NCBI RefSeq assembly: GCF_002086735.1
Contig: NZ_MVIJ01000013.1
Location: forward strand, 62,001 to 126,000
Direction of reading: 5' to 3'
DNA length: 64,000 nucleotides
Source: Mycobacterium scrofulaceum
GTDB lineage: Bacteria > Actinomycetota > Actinomycetes > Mycobacteriales > Mycobacteriaceae
Made by a program: the position numbers and the translations under genes
The notes under the pieces: model-generated
What the model saw: the letters and a program-made list of their open reading frames with translations, nothing else
Told to the model about the DNA's origin: nothing
Database searches by the model: none
Part shown: positions 47,350 through 54,531 of the stretch, piece by piece
Layout of the letters: every line of letters begins with the position of its first letter
Position numbering within the stretch: the first letter of the stretch is position 1

Positions 47350-47392
47350 ACGTTAGGCAATTCAGAGCCGCAGGGCAGGAGGCGTTGGTCCC
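47350..47392 (-). promoter_or_regulatory. universal stress gene promoter with DosR-like box
   Basis: Minus-strand GGGACCAACGCCTC (47392-47379) matches GGGNCNNNNGNCCC except for one base. TAACGT (47355-47350) is a fair -10, giving a start point near 47343, about 43 nt from the box centre, with a 62-nt leader to the Usp ATG. Confidence 0.5.
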
Positions 47393-47587
47393 CACCGGGC
47401 AGGCACTATTGCCCCGGTGCACGCCGAGCTTTGGTGGGTCGTGCTCGCACGGGACGGCGCCGGTGCGCGCCGGGAGGAAAGGAAGTGTGGGCAGCACACC
47501 GCCGGCGCCCTTAGACTTGATGCACCGCCCAGCGCAGCTGGCCCCCGACGTATCGGCGCTCAACGCTCGCACAGGAGCAGCACGCAT
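47393..47587. promoter_or_regulatory. divergent promoter region upstream of the PE35-like gene
   Basis: Together with the Usp promoter this forms the 306-bp gap between the stress protein and the PE35-like gene. TAGACT at 47512-47517 is a possible -10 for the plus strand (start near 47524), and AGGAG at 47573-47577 is the ribosome-binding site. A small hairpin (GGGCA...TGCCC, 47397-47414) is present. No gene is seen. Confidence 0.4.
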
Positions 47588-48325
47588 ATGGAACCCATGA
47601 CACACGATCCAGCTGCCGGCGCCATCGGGCTTCAGGTGGTCGAAATCGCAACCCGCGGTTTGGCTTCGGCCGCGACCGCGTCGGCGGCGGTGACCGCGCT
47701 GGCTCCGGCCGGAGCCGACATGGTCTCGATTCAGGCCGTGGCGGCCTTTGCCGCGGAGGGCGCCGCGATGCTGGCGTTGAACACCGCGGCCCAGGAGGAG
47801 GTGGCCCGCACCGGCGTCGCCTTGACCGACATCGCCCGGATGTACGCCCAGGTCGACGGAGAGACGGCGGGCACTTTGGACTCGGCCGGCGGCCGCATCG
47901 CCGGCCAGACCTTCGTCGGTCCGAGGGGCGGCGGTGGACTGCTGCGGGCGGAGATGGTGCCCGGGGCGGGCGGCTCGGCCCCCCGCACGCCGCCCCTGGC
48001 CAACCTGGTCGAAGGTGGGCCGGTCGCCGGCCCGGCACCGACGGTGCCGACCACTTCCCCGACGGTGCCGACCACTTCCCCGACGGTGCCGACCACTTCG
48101 CCGACGATGCCGGGCCCGTCCCCCGCGATGCCCGCCGCGGCCAGCGCCGCGTCGACGTTGCTGGGCGCTGGCGCCGCCCCGTTGAGTTCGTTGGGCTCGC
48201 TGGCCCAGGGCGCCTCGGCCGGTGGCGCCTCCGGGCCCGGCCTTGCCTCGTCGCTGACCGGGCAGAACGACGAGCCCGGGCGCGATGACTCCCCCGACCA
48301 ACAGCCGGGTCAACGCCTGGTGTAA
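47588..48325 (+). CDS. PE35-like PE family protein with VPTTSPT repeat tail
   Basis: A 245-residue protein whose first 105 residues align by eye with PE35 (Rv3872): MEPMTHDPAAGAIGLQV, LAPAGADMVSIQAVAAFAAEG, and ARMYAQVD, the last carrying the YxxxD type VII secretion signal. PE35 is normally next to PPE68-esxB-esxA; here it stands alone. The C-terminal 140 residues are Pro/Ala/Gly-rich and include three VPTTSPT repeats (about residues 152-172). ATG 47588, ribosome site AGGAG. Probable ESX substrate or chaperoned partner of an unlinked PPE protein. Confidence 0.85.
   Translation: MEPMTHDPAAGAIGLQVVEIATRGLASAATASAAVTALAPAGADMVSIQAVAAFAAEGAAMLALNTAAQEEVARTGVALTDIARMYAQVDGETAGTLDSAGGRIAGQTFVGPRGGGGLLRAEMVPGAGGSAPRTPPLANLVEGGPVAGPAPTVPTTSPTVPTTSPTVPTTSPTMPGPSPAMPAAASAASTLLGAGAAPLSSLGSLAQGASAGGASGPGLASSLTGQNDEPGRDDSPDQQPGQRLV
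48041..48103 (+). repeat. 21-nt tandem repeat (3 copies) inside the PE35-like gene
   Basis: Three in-frame 21-nt units (ACGGTGCCGACCACTTCCCC plus G), the third with one change (TTCGCC), encoding VPTTSPT three times. The near identity suggests copy number varies between strains. Confidence 0.9.
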
Positions 48326-48342
48326 CCGGCGGCGTCAGCGAC

Positions 48343-49527
48343 TCACAGACCGGGCTGGTCGTCGATGATCCCGAGCCAGATCTGCGCGACGTCGATGGCC
48401 ACCTTCTCGCTGATGAAGGCGTGTTGTGTGCCGGTGTAGATGTCCCGGAACGCGCGCTCAAGGCGGCTGCCCTCGCGGATCGAACTGGTGCCCGCGACCA
48501 GGTGCGCCCACTCGGCGCAGGCGCGGGCCGTGTCGGTCGCGTAGACCGCGGCCACCCGCATGTCCGCGCGCAGCGCCGGTGTCAGCTCCTTCCCCGACGC
48601 GACCGCGGCCTCGGCGGTGGTGAACGCGTCGAGCACGAGCAGGCGAGCGGCGCGCCAGGCCGCACGGTGGTGCGCCAGCCCCTTCTGAAAGGTGGGCCGG
48701 CTGGCGAGCGACGCCATGTCGCTCATCCGGAACTTCGTCGCGGCCAGCTCCTGGACGTCATCGAGCATGCTCTTGGCCACCCCCAGCGCCCAGGACGCGT
48801 GGCCGGCCGCGGTGACCGGCATCAACCCCATCCGGGCGGCCGGGGAGGAGCCGCGATGCGGCTGCCGCGTGAACAGCTCGAAGGTGCGGCACGCCGGCAC
48901 GAACACCTCCTGGGCGCTGTAGTCATACGACCCAGTTCCCTTGAGCCCCTGCACGAACCAGCCGTCGTCGAAGCTGATCTGGTCACGGGGAATGACCGCG
49001 ACCCGCATCTCGGGGAAGCCTTCACTGATCCAGCGCATCTCGCCGTCGTCCATGGGCAGGAAGCCGGCCGCGATGTACTGCGAGTGACCGGTGCCCGAGC
49101 CGAAGTTCCACGACCCGCTCACCAGGTAACCGCCGTCGACCGCGGATCCTTGTCCGTTGGGGAAGAATTGGCCGCCCATCGTGACCCGGTTGTCGTGCGC
49201 GGTGAACACCTCGGCGAAGCCTTCTTCGGGCAGGTACGCTGCGGCGGCGAACGAGGACGGCAGGTTGGCGATGCCGACCCAACCGAAAGACCCGTCCTGC
49301 CAGGCCATTTCGATCCACGTCTCGATCATCTCGGTGAACGACGGCTCCACACCGCCGGCCGCGACCGGGTTGAAGGCCGACATCAGCCCACTCGCCCACA
49401 TCTGGTCGACGATCGCCGGCGTCAGGGTGCGCGCCCGCTCGGAATCGGCGGCCTCGGCGCGCACCAGCTCGCGCATGCCGCGAGCCAGCGAGACGATCCG
49501 GTCATCGGTGTCGGCTGTCAACGTCAT
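48343..49527 (-). CDS. HsaA-like flavin-dependent monooxygenase (acyl-CoA dehydrogenase fold)
   Basis: A 394-residue group D flavin monooxygenase, oxygenase component. N-terminal helices lead to the WVGIANLPSSFAAAAYLPEE region, then GSWNFGSGTGHSQYIAAGF and VFVPACRTFELFTR (beta domain), and the C-terminal helical domain ends with the His-rich GTSSIREGSRLERAFRDIYT pattern, where the base or FMN pocket lies. HsaA hydroxylates cholesterol ring A; other members act on phenols or sulfonates. It needs a separate flavin reductase, not encoded here. ATG 49527. Its stop is 17 nt from the convergent PE35-like gene. Confidence 0.82.
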   Translation of the reverse strand: MTLTADTDDRIVSLARGMRELVRAEAADSERARTLTPAIVDQMWASGLMSAFNPVAAGGVEPSFTEMIETWIEMAWQDGSFGWVGIANLPSSFAAAAYLPEEGFAEVFTAHDNRVTMGGQFFPNGQGSAVDGGYLVSGSWNFGSGTGHSQYIAAGFLPMDDGEMRWISEGFPEMRVAVIPRDQISFDDGWFVQGLKGTGSYDYSAQEVFVPACRTFELFTRQPHRGSSPAARMGLMPVTAAGHASWALGVAKSMLDDVQELAATKFRMSDMASLASRPTFQKGLAHHRAAWRAARLLVLDAFTTAEAAVASGKELTPALRADMRVAAVYATDTARACAEWAHLVAGTSSIREGSRLERAFRDIYTGTQHAFISEKVAIDVAQIWLGIIDDQPGL

Positions 49528-49672
49528 TCACCTGTCCCAACTGTGCGACGGCATCCGCGGAAACTGACATCGGTGACCGTACCAACGACTCAACGTCGAA
49601 AAGAATGAAATCGCGCCCCGCGAAGTGCGGGGTGGTGATTGGTAGGGCGAAACGGCGCCTTACCGTAAGGGC

Positions 49673-50050
49673 GTGCGGTGGATCGTGGACGGCATGAATG
49701 TGATCGGGAGCCGCCCGGACGGTTGGTGGAAGGACCGAGGCCGCGCCATGCTCATGCTGGTGGACCGCCTCGACCAGTGGGCTGCCACGCAGCCGGACCC
49801 CGTGACGGTCGTGTTCGAGCGACCGCCGTCGACCGCCATGACCGCGTCGGTGATCGAGATCGCGTATGCGCCCCACGCGGCCGCGAACTCTGGCGACGAC
49901 GAGATCGTCCGTCGCATCCTGGCCGATCCACGCCCGCACGACATTCGGGTGGTGACGTCGGACAGGGGGCTCACCGACCGCGTCGTCGGCCTGGGCGCGG
50001 CGGTCCACCCCGCCGCGGGCTTCCGCGACCTCATCGATCCGCGGGGGTGA
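49673..50050 (+). CDS. NYN/PIN-fold ribonuclease-like protein (YacP type)
   Basis: A 125-residue NYN-domain protein. WIVDGMNVIGSRPDGWWKD holds the first aspartate and the D-G-x-N pattern; NSGDDEIVRRIL and VVTSDRGLTDRV supply the other acidic metal ligands expected of a PIN-like nuclease. Likely an RNase acting on tRNA, rRNA or mRNA. GTG 49673 follows AAGG. The stop TGA shares one base with the next ATG (ATGATG overlap), so it is coupled to nitronate monooxygenase. Confidence 0.85.
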   Translation: MRWIVDGMNVIGSRPDGWWKDRGRAMLMLVDRLDQWAATQPDPVTVVFERPPSTAMTASVIEIAYAPHAAANSGDDEIVRRILADPRPHDIRVVTSDRGLTDRVVGLGAAVHPAAGFRDLIDPRG

Positions 50051-51006
50051 TGATCACGGGCGCCGCACCCAACCGGGTCTGCGAACTCGCGCGGATCGAC
50101 ATCCCGATCATTCAGGCGCCGATGACCTACATCGCCGGCGCCCAGCTGGCCGCCGCGGTGTCCAACGCCGGCGCGCTGGGCATCATCGAGACCACCTCCG
50201 AGCAGGGCCGGGCCGATCTCCGGCGGGTCCGTGACCTCACCGACCGTCCGGTGGGCGCCAACATCGCGCTGATCATGAACCGCGACCCGGCCACCGTGGA
50301 TCTTCTGGCCGCCAACGGCATTCGGTTCGTCACCACCTCCGCCGGTGATCCGGCGCTGTTCACCGGCCGGCTCCACGATGCCGGCATCACGGTGTTCCAC
50401 GTCGTCGGCACCCTTGCGGCGGCGCGCAAAGCGGTCGACGCCGGGGTGGACGGTCTCGTGGTGGAGGGCGTCGAGGGTGGCGGGTTCAAGAACCGATTCG
50501 GTGCGTCGACCATGGTGCTGCTGCCGTTGGTGGCCGCCCACGTCGGCGTACCGATCGTGGCCGCGGGGGGAATCTGCGACGCGCGCTCGATGGCTGCCGC
50601 CGTGGTGCTCGGCGCCGAGGGCGTGCAAATGGGCACGCGGCTGCTGGCATCGGCCGATTCGCCGGTGCACGGCAATCTGAAGAGCGCGGTCGTCGCGGCC
50701 GACGAGACGTCCACCGTGCTGCTCCCCCTCGACGGCACACGCATGATGCGGGTCATCCGGACGGCCGCCGCCGAGAGGTTGGACGCCGCAGCGTCGTCCG
50801 GCGGCGGGACCGCGGCACTGCAACGGGTGCAGCGGCTTTACTTCGACGGGGACTTGGACGCCAGCGTCGCGAACACCGGCCAGGTGGCCGGGCGGATACA
50901 GGACGTCCCGCCGGCCGCCGACATCATCGAGCGGATGTGGGCGGGATGTCGCGAAGCCCTGGCGGGGGCCGCGGGTCGGCTCGGGCCTAGCTCGGACGGC
51001 TCCTGA
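50050..51006 (+). CDS. nitronate monooxygenase family protein (2-nitropropane dioxygenase-like)
   Basis: A 318-residue FMN TIM barrel: IPIIQAPMTYIAGAQLAAAV at the N-terminus, VVEGVEGGGFKNRFG (the flavin-phosphate loop with the conserved GG), IVAAGGICDARSMAAAVVLG and GVQMGTRLL. It oxidises alkyl nitronates or is a related enone-type reductase such as FabK-like; activity is uncertain. ATG 50050 overlaps the NYN gene stop by 1 nt. The 3' end overlaps the convergent lipoprotein gene by 20 nt. Confidence 0.88.
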   Translation: MITGAAPNRVCELARIDIPIIQAPMTYIAGAQLAAAVSNAGALGIIETTSEQGRADLRRVRDLTDRPVGANIALIMNRDPATVDLLAANGIRFVTTSAGDPALFTGRLHDAGITVFHVVGTLAAARKAVDAGVDGLVVEGVEGGGFKNRFGASTMVLLPLVAAHVGVPIVAAGGICDARSMAAAVVLGAEGVQMGTRLLASADSPVHGNLKSAVVAADETSTVLLPLDGTRMMRVIRTAAAERLDAAASSGGGTAALQRVQRLYFDGDLDASVANTGQVAGRIQDVPPAADIIERMWAGCREALAGAAGRLGPSSDGS

Positions 51007-51301
51007 CGTCGAAGACGACCTTTTCACCCTCGACTTTGGTTATCCGCATGTGCGCGGTGTAGGGCTTGCCCTCCGGGCCGGTGAAGTGACAGTCGAACTC
51101 CTGGCCGACCTTCGCCTCGACGCCGGAAGGGCAATTCACGTCGGCCGGGCGGAATCCCGTTTGGCTCGAGACGACGTCGACGACGGATTGCGCGGCGCCG
51201 TCGGGTTTGACCGTCGTCTTGGTGCCGCACGCGGCGAGCGGCAGGCCGACCGCGGCCAGCACCAGCACACCGGACGCAACGCGAAACTTACCGGAATCCA
51301 T
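50987..51301 (-). CDS. DUF4333 lipoprotein
   Basis: A 104-residue lipoprotein. A signal peptide ends in a good lipobox, LAAC (in VGLPLAACGTKTTVKP). The mature domain (SVVDVVSSQTGFRPADVNCP, GQEFDCHFTGPEGKPY) is DUF4333, with two cysteines that may pair. ATG 51301 follows AAAGGAG. Anchored to the outer face of the plasma membrane; function unknown. Overlaps the convergent nitronate monooxygenase by 20 nt. Confidence 0.86.
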   Translation of the reverse strand: MDSGKFRVASGVLVLAAVGLPLAACGTKTTVKPDGAAQSVVDVVSSQTGFRPADVNCPSGVEAKVGQEFDCHFTGPEGKPYTAHMRITKVEGEKVVFDVRSRPS

Positions 51302-51462
51302 TCGCCGGTACTCCTTTGCCGCCGACCCGCCCACCGCCCGCGCGGTGGATGGGTCAGGCTAACACGCATCCGGCGCATTGGGACAGCTCAGAGTGGCGGA
51401 CGCCGGGCGCTTCGCAACGCACGCCCGACGACCGCTCTATGCGCGAAGCCGATTAGCTGTGG

Positions 51463-51957
51463 TCAGCCCGCCGCGGCAAGCGCCGCGTCGTAGTTGGGCT
51501 CCTGGGCGATCTCCGGAACCAACTCCGTGTAGGTGACCTTGCCGTCGGGGCCGACCACCACGATGGCCCGGGCGAGCAGCCCGGCCATCGGGCCGTCCTT
51601 GAGGGTGACGCCGTAGTCGTCGCCGAAGCTGCTGCGGAACGCCGAGGCCGTCGTGACGTTCTCGATGCCCTCCGCCCCGCAGAACCGCGCGAACGCGAAC
51701 GGCAGGTCCTTCGACACGCACACCACCGTGGCGCCGCTGGCGGCGGCGCGCTCGTTGAAGGTCCGGACGCTGGTCGCGCAGACCGGCGTGTCCACGGACG
51801 GGAAGATGTTGAGCACCACGGCTTTACCGTCGAGCTGGTCGCTACTGACCGCTCCCAGATCGCCGCCCGTCAGGATGAAGGCCGGCGCCGAAGATCCGAC
51901 GGCAGGCAGCTCGCCGACGGTGTTGATCGGATTTCCACGCAACGTTATCTGTGCCAT
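51463..51957 (-). CDS. tpx: thiol peroxidase Tpx
   Basis: A 164-residue atypical 2-Cys peroxiredoxin. Peroxidatic Cys60 is in FPSVDTPVCATS, Cys80 follows, and resolving Cys93 is in ARFCGAEG, the same three positions as M. tuberculosis Tpx. It reduces hydrogen peroxide, alkyl peroxides and peroxynitrite with thioredoxin. Normal length, start MAQITLRGNPINT. Transcribed alone, divergent from the GlxA-type regulator. Confidence 0.95.
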   Translation of the reverse strand: MAQITLRGNPINTVGELPAVGSSAPAFILTGGDLGAVSSDQLDGKAVVLNIFPSVDTPVCATSVRTFNERAAASGATVVCVSKDLPFAFARFCGAEGIENVTTASAFRSSFGDDYGVTLKDGPMAGLLARAIVVVGPDGKVTYTELVPEIAQEPNYDAALAAAG

Positions 51958-52067
51958 GCGGACAGTCTGCCAAGCCCGCCACGGCAGCCATGGGCCAGGT
52001 CCCTTGTCCTAATTGGTGGGTTGCATGGCGTAGACGACATGCCAGGGTGTGCCGAACACTTGAGTCC

Positions 52068-53018
52068 ATGGCTCGCAAGGTGGTCATCGTCGGGTTCCCC
52101 GGCGTGCAGGCGCTCGACGTGGTGGGCCCGCACGACGTCTTCACCGGCGCGGCGCTCCTCACCGGGGGCGGCTACGACGTCGTCGTGGCCTCCGTCGGCG
52201 GTCGGCCCGTGGCGACGCCGACCGGCCTTGCCTTCGTCGCGGCGCCGCTGCCAGACCCGGGTGCCCCCGTAGACACCGTCGTGCTGCCCGGCGGCGGGGG
52301 CATCGACGCGGCGCGGTCGGATGCCGAGCTGATCGGCTGGATCAAGGCCGTCGCGGCAACCGCCCGCCGGGTGGTCACTGTCTGCACGGGCGCCTTCCTG
52401 GCCGCCGAGGCCGGGCTGCTGGACGGGCAGCGGGTGACCACGCACTGGGCATTCGCCGGCCGACTGGCCCGCGAGTTTCCCGCGGTCGACGTCGACGCCG
52501 ATCCGATCTTCGTCCGGAGCTCGGACACCGTGTGGACGGCCGCCGGTGTCACCGCGGGGATCGACCTGGCGCTCTCGCTGGTCGAGGACGACCACGGCAC
52601 CGAGGTCGCACAGACCGTCGCCCGCTGGCTGGTCCTGTACCTGCGCCGCCCCGGCGGGCAGACGCAGTTCGCGGCGCCGGTGTGGATGCCGCGCGCCAAA
52701 CGGAATTCGATCCGCGCTGTGCAGGAGGCGATCGAGGCGGAACCCGGCGGCGAGCACAGCATCGACGAGCTGGCCCGCCGGGCGGCGATGAGCCCGCGCC
52801 ACTTCACCCGCGTGTTCACCGCCGAGGTGGGCGAGGCGCCCGGGCAATACGTCGAGCGGATCCGCACCGAGGCCGCGCGCCGGCAGTTGGAGGAGACCGA
52901 CGACACCGTCGTCGCGATCGCCACCCGCTGCGGCTTCGGTACCGCGGAAACCATGCGGCGCAACTTCCTTCGCCGGGTCGGCATCCCGCCCGACCAGTAC
53001 CGCAAAGCGTTCGCCTGA
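52068..53018 (+). CDS. GlxA/FtrA-type AraC regulator with DJ-1/PfpI domain
   Basis: A 316-residue regulator. The N-terminal DJ-1/PfpI-like domain (about 1-190) contains VVIVGFPGVQALDVVGPHDV and the nucleophile-elbow-type TVCTGAFLAAEAG; the C-terminal AraC domain ends RCGFGTAETMRRNF, with the two helix-turn-helix units. Such proteins sense small metabolites and activate neighbours. ATG 52068 is 110 nt divergent from tpx. It is 17 nt upstream of the isonitrile-hydratase-like gene, probably its target and operon partner. Confidence 0.87.
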   Translation: MARKVVIVGFPGVQALDVVGPHDVFTGAALLTGGGYDVVVASVGGRPVATPTGLAFVAAPLPDPGAPVDTVVLPGGGGIDAARSDAELIGWIKAVAATARRVVTVCTGAFLAAEAGLLDGQRVTTHWAFAGRLAREFPAVDVDADPIFVRSSDTVWTAAGVTAGIDLALSLVEDDHGTEVAQTVARWLVLYLRRPGGQTQFAAPVWMPRAKRNSIRAVQEAIEAEPGGEHSIDELARRAAMSPRHFTRVFTAEVGEAPGQYVERIRTEAARRQLEETDDTVVAIATRCGFGTAETMRRNFLRRVGIPPDQYRKAFA

Positions 53019-53035
53019 CCAGAAAGGACTGCACC

Positions 53036-53773
53036 ATGACCCAGATCGCGATCGTGACATATCCAGGATTCACCGCGCTCGACATGATCGGCCCGTACGA
53101 GGTGCTGCGCAACCTGCCGGACGCCGAGGTGCGGTTCGTCTGGCACCAGACGGGTCCGATCACCGCCGACTCCGGCGTCCTGGTCATCGGGGCCACCCAC
53201 TCGCTGACCGAAACACCCTCGCCCGACGTGATTCTCGTGCCGGGCGGCCCCGCCACACCGGTGCATGCCCGTGACGAGGCGCTGCTGGACTGGCTGCGAC
53301 GGGCCGACCGGACCGCCCGGTGGACGACGTCGGTGTGCTCCGGGTCGGTGATCCTGGCGGCCGCCGGCCTGCTCGCGGGCCGGCGCGCCACGTCGCACTG
53401 GCTCACCGTTCCGGCATTGAAGGCGTTCGGCGCCGTCCCGGTGGGTGACGAGCGAATCGTGCACCAGGACAACGTGGTCACCTGCGCGGGGGTGTCGGCG
53501 GGACTCGACCTGGCGCTGTGGCTGGCCGGCGAGATCGCCGGCGAAGGCCGCGCGAAAGCGATCCAGCTGGCGATCGAATACGATCCCCAGCCGCCATTCG
53601 ACTCGGGCCATTTGTCGAAGGCGTCGGCGACCACGAAGGCGGCCGCGACCGCGCTGCTGTCCAGGGAGAGTGCGAAACCGGCAAACGTGAAGGCAGCGAC
53701 GATGCTGGCCTGGGAGCAGGCGCTTGCGGCCGTGCGCTCACGGCGACGGGGGCGCCAGGCTGCTTCGGCTTAA
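53036..53773 (+). CDS. DJ-1/PfpI family protein, isonitrile hydratase-like
   Basis: A 245-residue DJ-1/PfpI protein: AIVTYPGFTALDMIGPYEVL, VILVPGG, and the nucleophile elbow SVCSGSVILAAAGLLAGRRA, with an extended C-terminal helix. This pattern is the isonitrile hydratase (InhA) subgroup, which converts isocyanides to N-formamides through the cysteine. Some relatives have other or unknown functions. ATG 53036 follows AGAAAGG. The operon with a DJ-1-type regulator suggests the regulator senses the same ligand. Mycobacteria make isonitrile lipopeptides, so a link is possible but inferred. Confidence 0.78.
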   Translation: MTQIAIVTYPGFTALDMIGPYEVLRNLPDAEVRFVWHQTGPITADSGVLVIGATHSLTETPSPDVILVPGGPATPVHARDEALLDWLRRADRTARWTTSVCSGSVILAAAGLLAGRRATSHWLTVPALKAFGAVPVGDERIVHQDNVVTCAGVSAGLDLALWLAGEIAGEGRAKAIQLAIEYDPQPPFDSGHLSKASATTKAAATALLSRESAKPANVKAATMLAWEQALAAVRSRRRGRQAASA

Positions 53774-53784
53774 TGGCTCAATAA

Positions 53785-53995
53785 ATGGTGGCGACCCGCC
53801 GCGCCCGGCTACGCCGCGCTTGCGATCGCCACGGGTGGATGGTGGCGACCCGCCGCGCCCGGCTACGCCGCGCTTGCGATCGCCACGGGTGGATGGTGGC
53901 GACCCGCCGCGCCCGGCTACGCCGCGCTTGCGATCGCCACGGGTGGATGGTGGCGACCCGCCGCGCCCGGCTACGCCGCGCTTGCGATCGCCACG
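53785..53995 (+). repeat. 54-bp VNTR, four copies (last truncated)
   Basis: Units start at 53785, 53839, 53893 and 53947; the first three are 54 nt and identical as far as I can see, and the fourth ends after 49 nt. Each begins ATGGTGGCGA and contains TCGCCAC near its end, so GTGGCGA and TCGCCAC form a long hairpin within each unit. It lies between the isonitrile-hydratase-like gene and the NTF2 gene stop. This fits a MIRU/VNTR-type mycobacterial locus. Plus-strand frames through it encode an 18-residue repeat and are not genes. Confidence 0.92.
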
Positions 53996-54472
53996 TCAAG
54001 CCCCCGGCTGCGGGATCGCATCCGACTCCAGCCGGCCCCCGGCCTGCAGCCAGGCGCCAACCACGCCGGGCGCATCCCGGTTGGGGTTGTAGATGTCCTC
54101 CTCGCTGGAGAACAAGCCGTCCCCGGCGTAGACCAGCCGGGTCCAGTTCGGAAACCAGAAGGGTTCGCCCTCGGGATCCGTCGGGTGGTCGAGCAGATTC
54201 TTGATCATCACGACGACGGCGTCGTTGTCCTCGTCGTAGGCGGTCCAGTCGGACGGAAATCGCATGTGCGGGAACGGCGCCATGACGGCGACGATCCAGT
54301 CCCGGACGGCCTCGCGGCCATGGAACACCCCATAGTGGTGTTCGGTGTAGACGACATCCTCGGTGAAAAGGTCGGCGAACGGTCGCCAATCCCCCGAGGC
54401 GCTACACCCCTCCACGACCCGCGTGTAGTTCTCGACCGCCTGCTCGATTTCTGCCCTGGTGAATTTGCCCAT
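53996..54472 (-). CDS. NTF2/SnoaL-like protein
   Basis: A 158-residue cone-shaped alpha+beta protein: TRAEIEQAVENYTRVVEGC, then RPFADLFTEDVVYTEHHYG, and WFPNWTRLVYAG with the SSEEDIYNP end. The family holds polyketide cyclases, ketosteroid isomerases and other small-molecule enzymes. ATG 54472 is preferred over GTG 54481. Its stop codon directly abuts the VNTR. It is divergent from the SDR gene around a KstR-like box, so a steroid or other lipid substrate is plausible. Confidence 0.83.
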   Translation of the reverse strand: MGKFTRAEIEQAVENYTRVVEGCSASGDWRPFADLFTEDVVYTEHHYGVFHGREAVRDWIVAVMAPFPHMRFPSDWTAYDEDNDAVVVMIKNLLDHPTDPEGEPFWFPNWTRLVYAGDGLFSSEEDIYNPNRDAPGVVGAWLQAGGRLESDAIPQPGA

Positions 54473-54483
54473 GGCGGACACAC

Positions 54484-54497
54484 TAGAACGTGTTCCG
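54484..54497. promoter_or_regulatory. KstR-like operator
   Basis: TAGAACGTGTTCCG on the plus strand fits the KstR box TnnAACnnGTTnnA, as I remember it, except at the last base. It sits between the divergent NTF2 (start 54472) and SDR (start 54532) genes, where it could control both. Confidence 0.5.
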
Positions 54498-54531
54498 CTT
54501 ATTGGTCGCTCGTCTGGGATAGGGATGTGGC

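Noticed and set aside
48083..48103. Low-complexity VPTTSPT tail as mobile element or CRISPR
   Set aside because: In-frame short tandem repeat inside a coding gene.
47282..48313. N-terminal extension of the universal stress protein frame
   Set aside because: It runs antisense through the PE35-like gene with low-complexity Gly/Arg sequence; the Usp domain starts at 47281 with a good ribosome site.
53785..53995. CRISPR array
   Set aside because: Units are contiguous and identical with no unique spacers and no cas genes nearby; a tandem VNTR explains it.
53724..54204. Plus-strand frames through the VNTR with an 18-residue repeat
   Set aside because: The repeat unit is a multiple of three, so any frame stays open; no start signal or protein-like composition outside the array.
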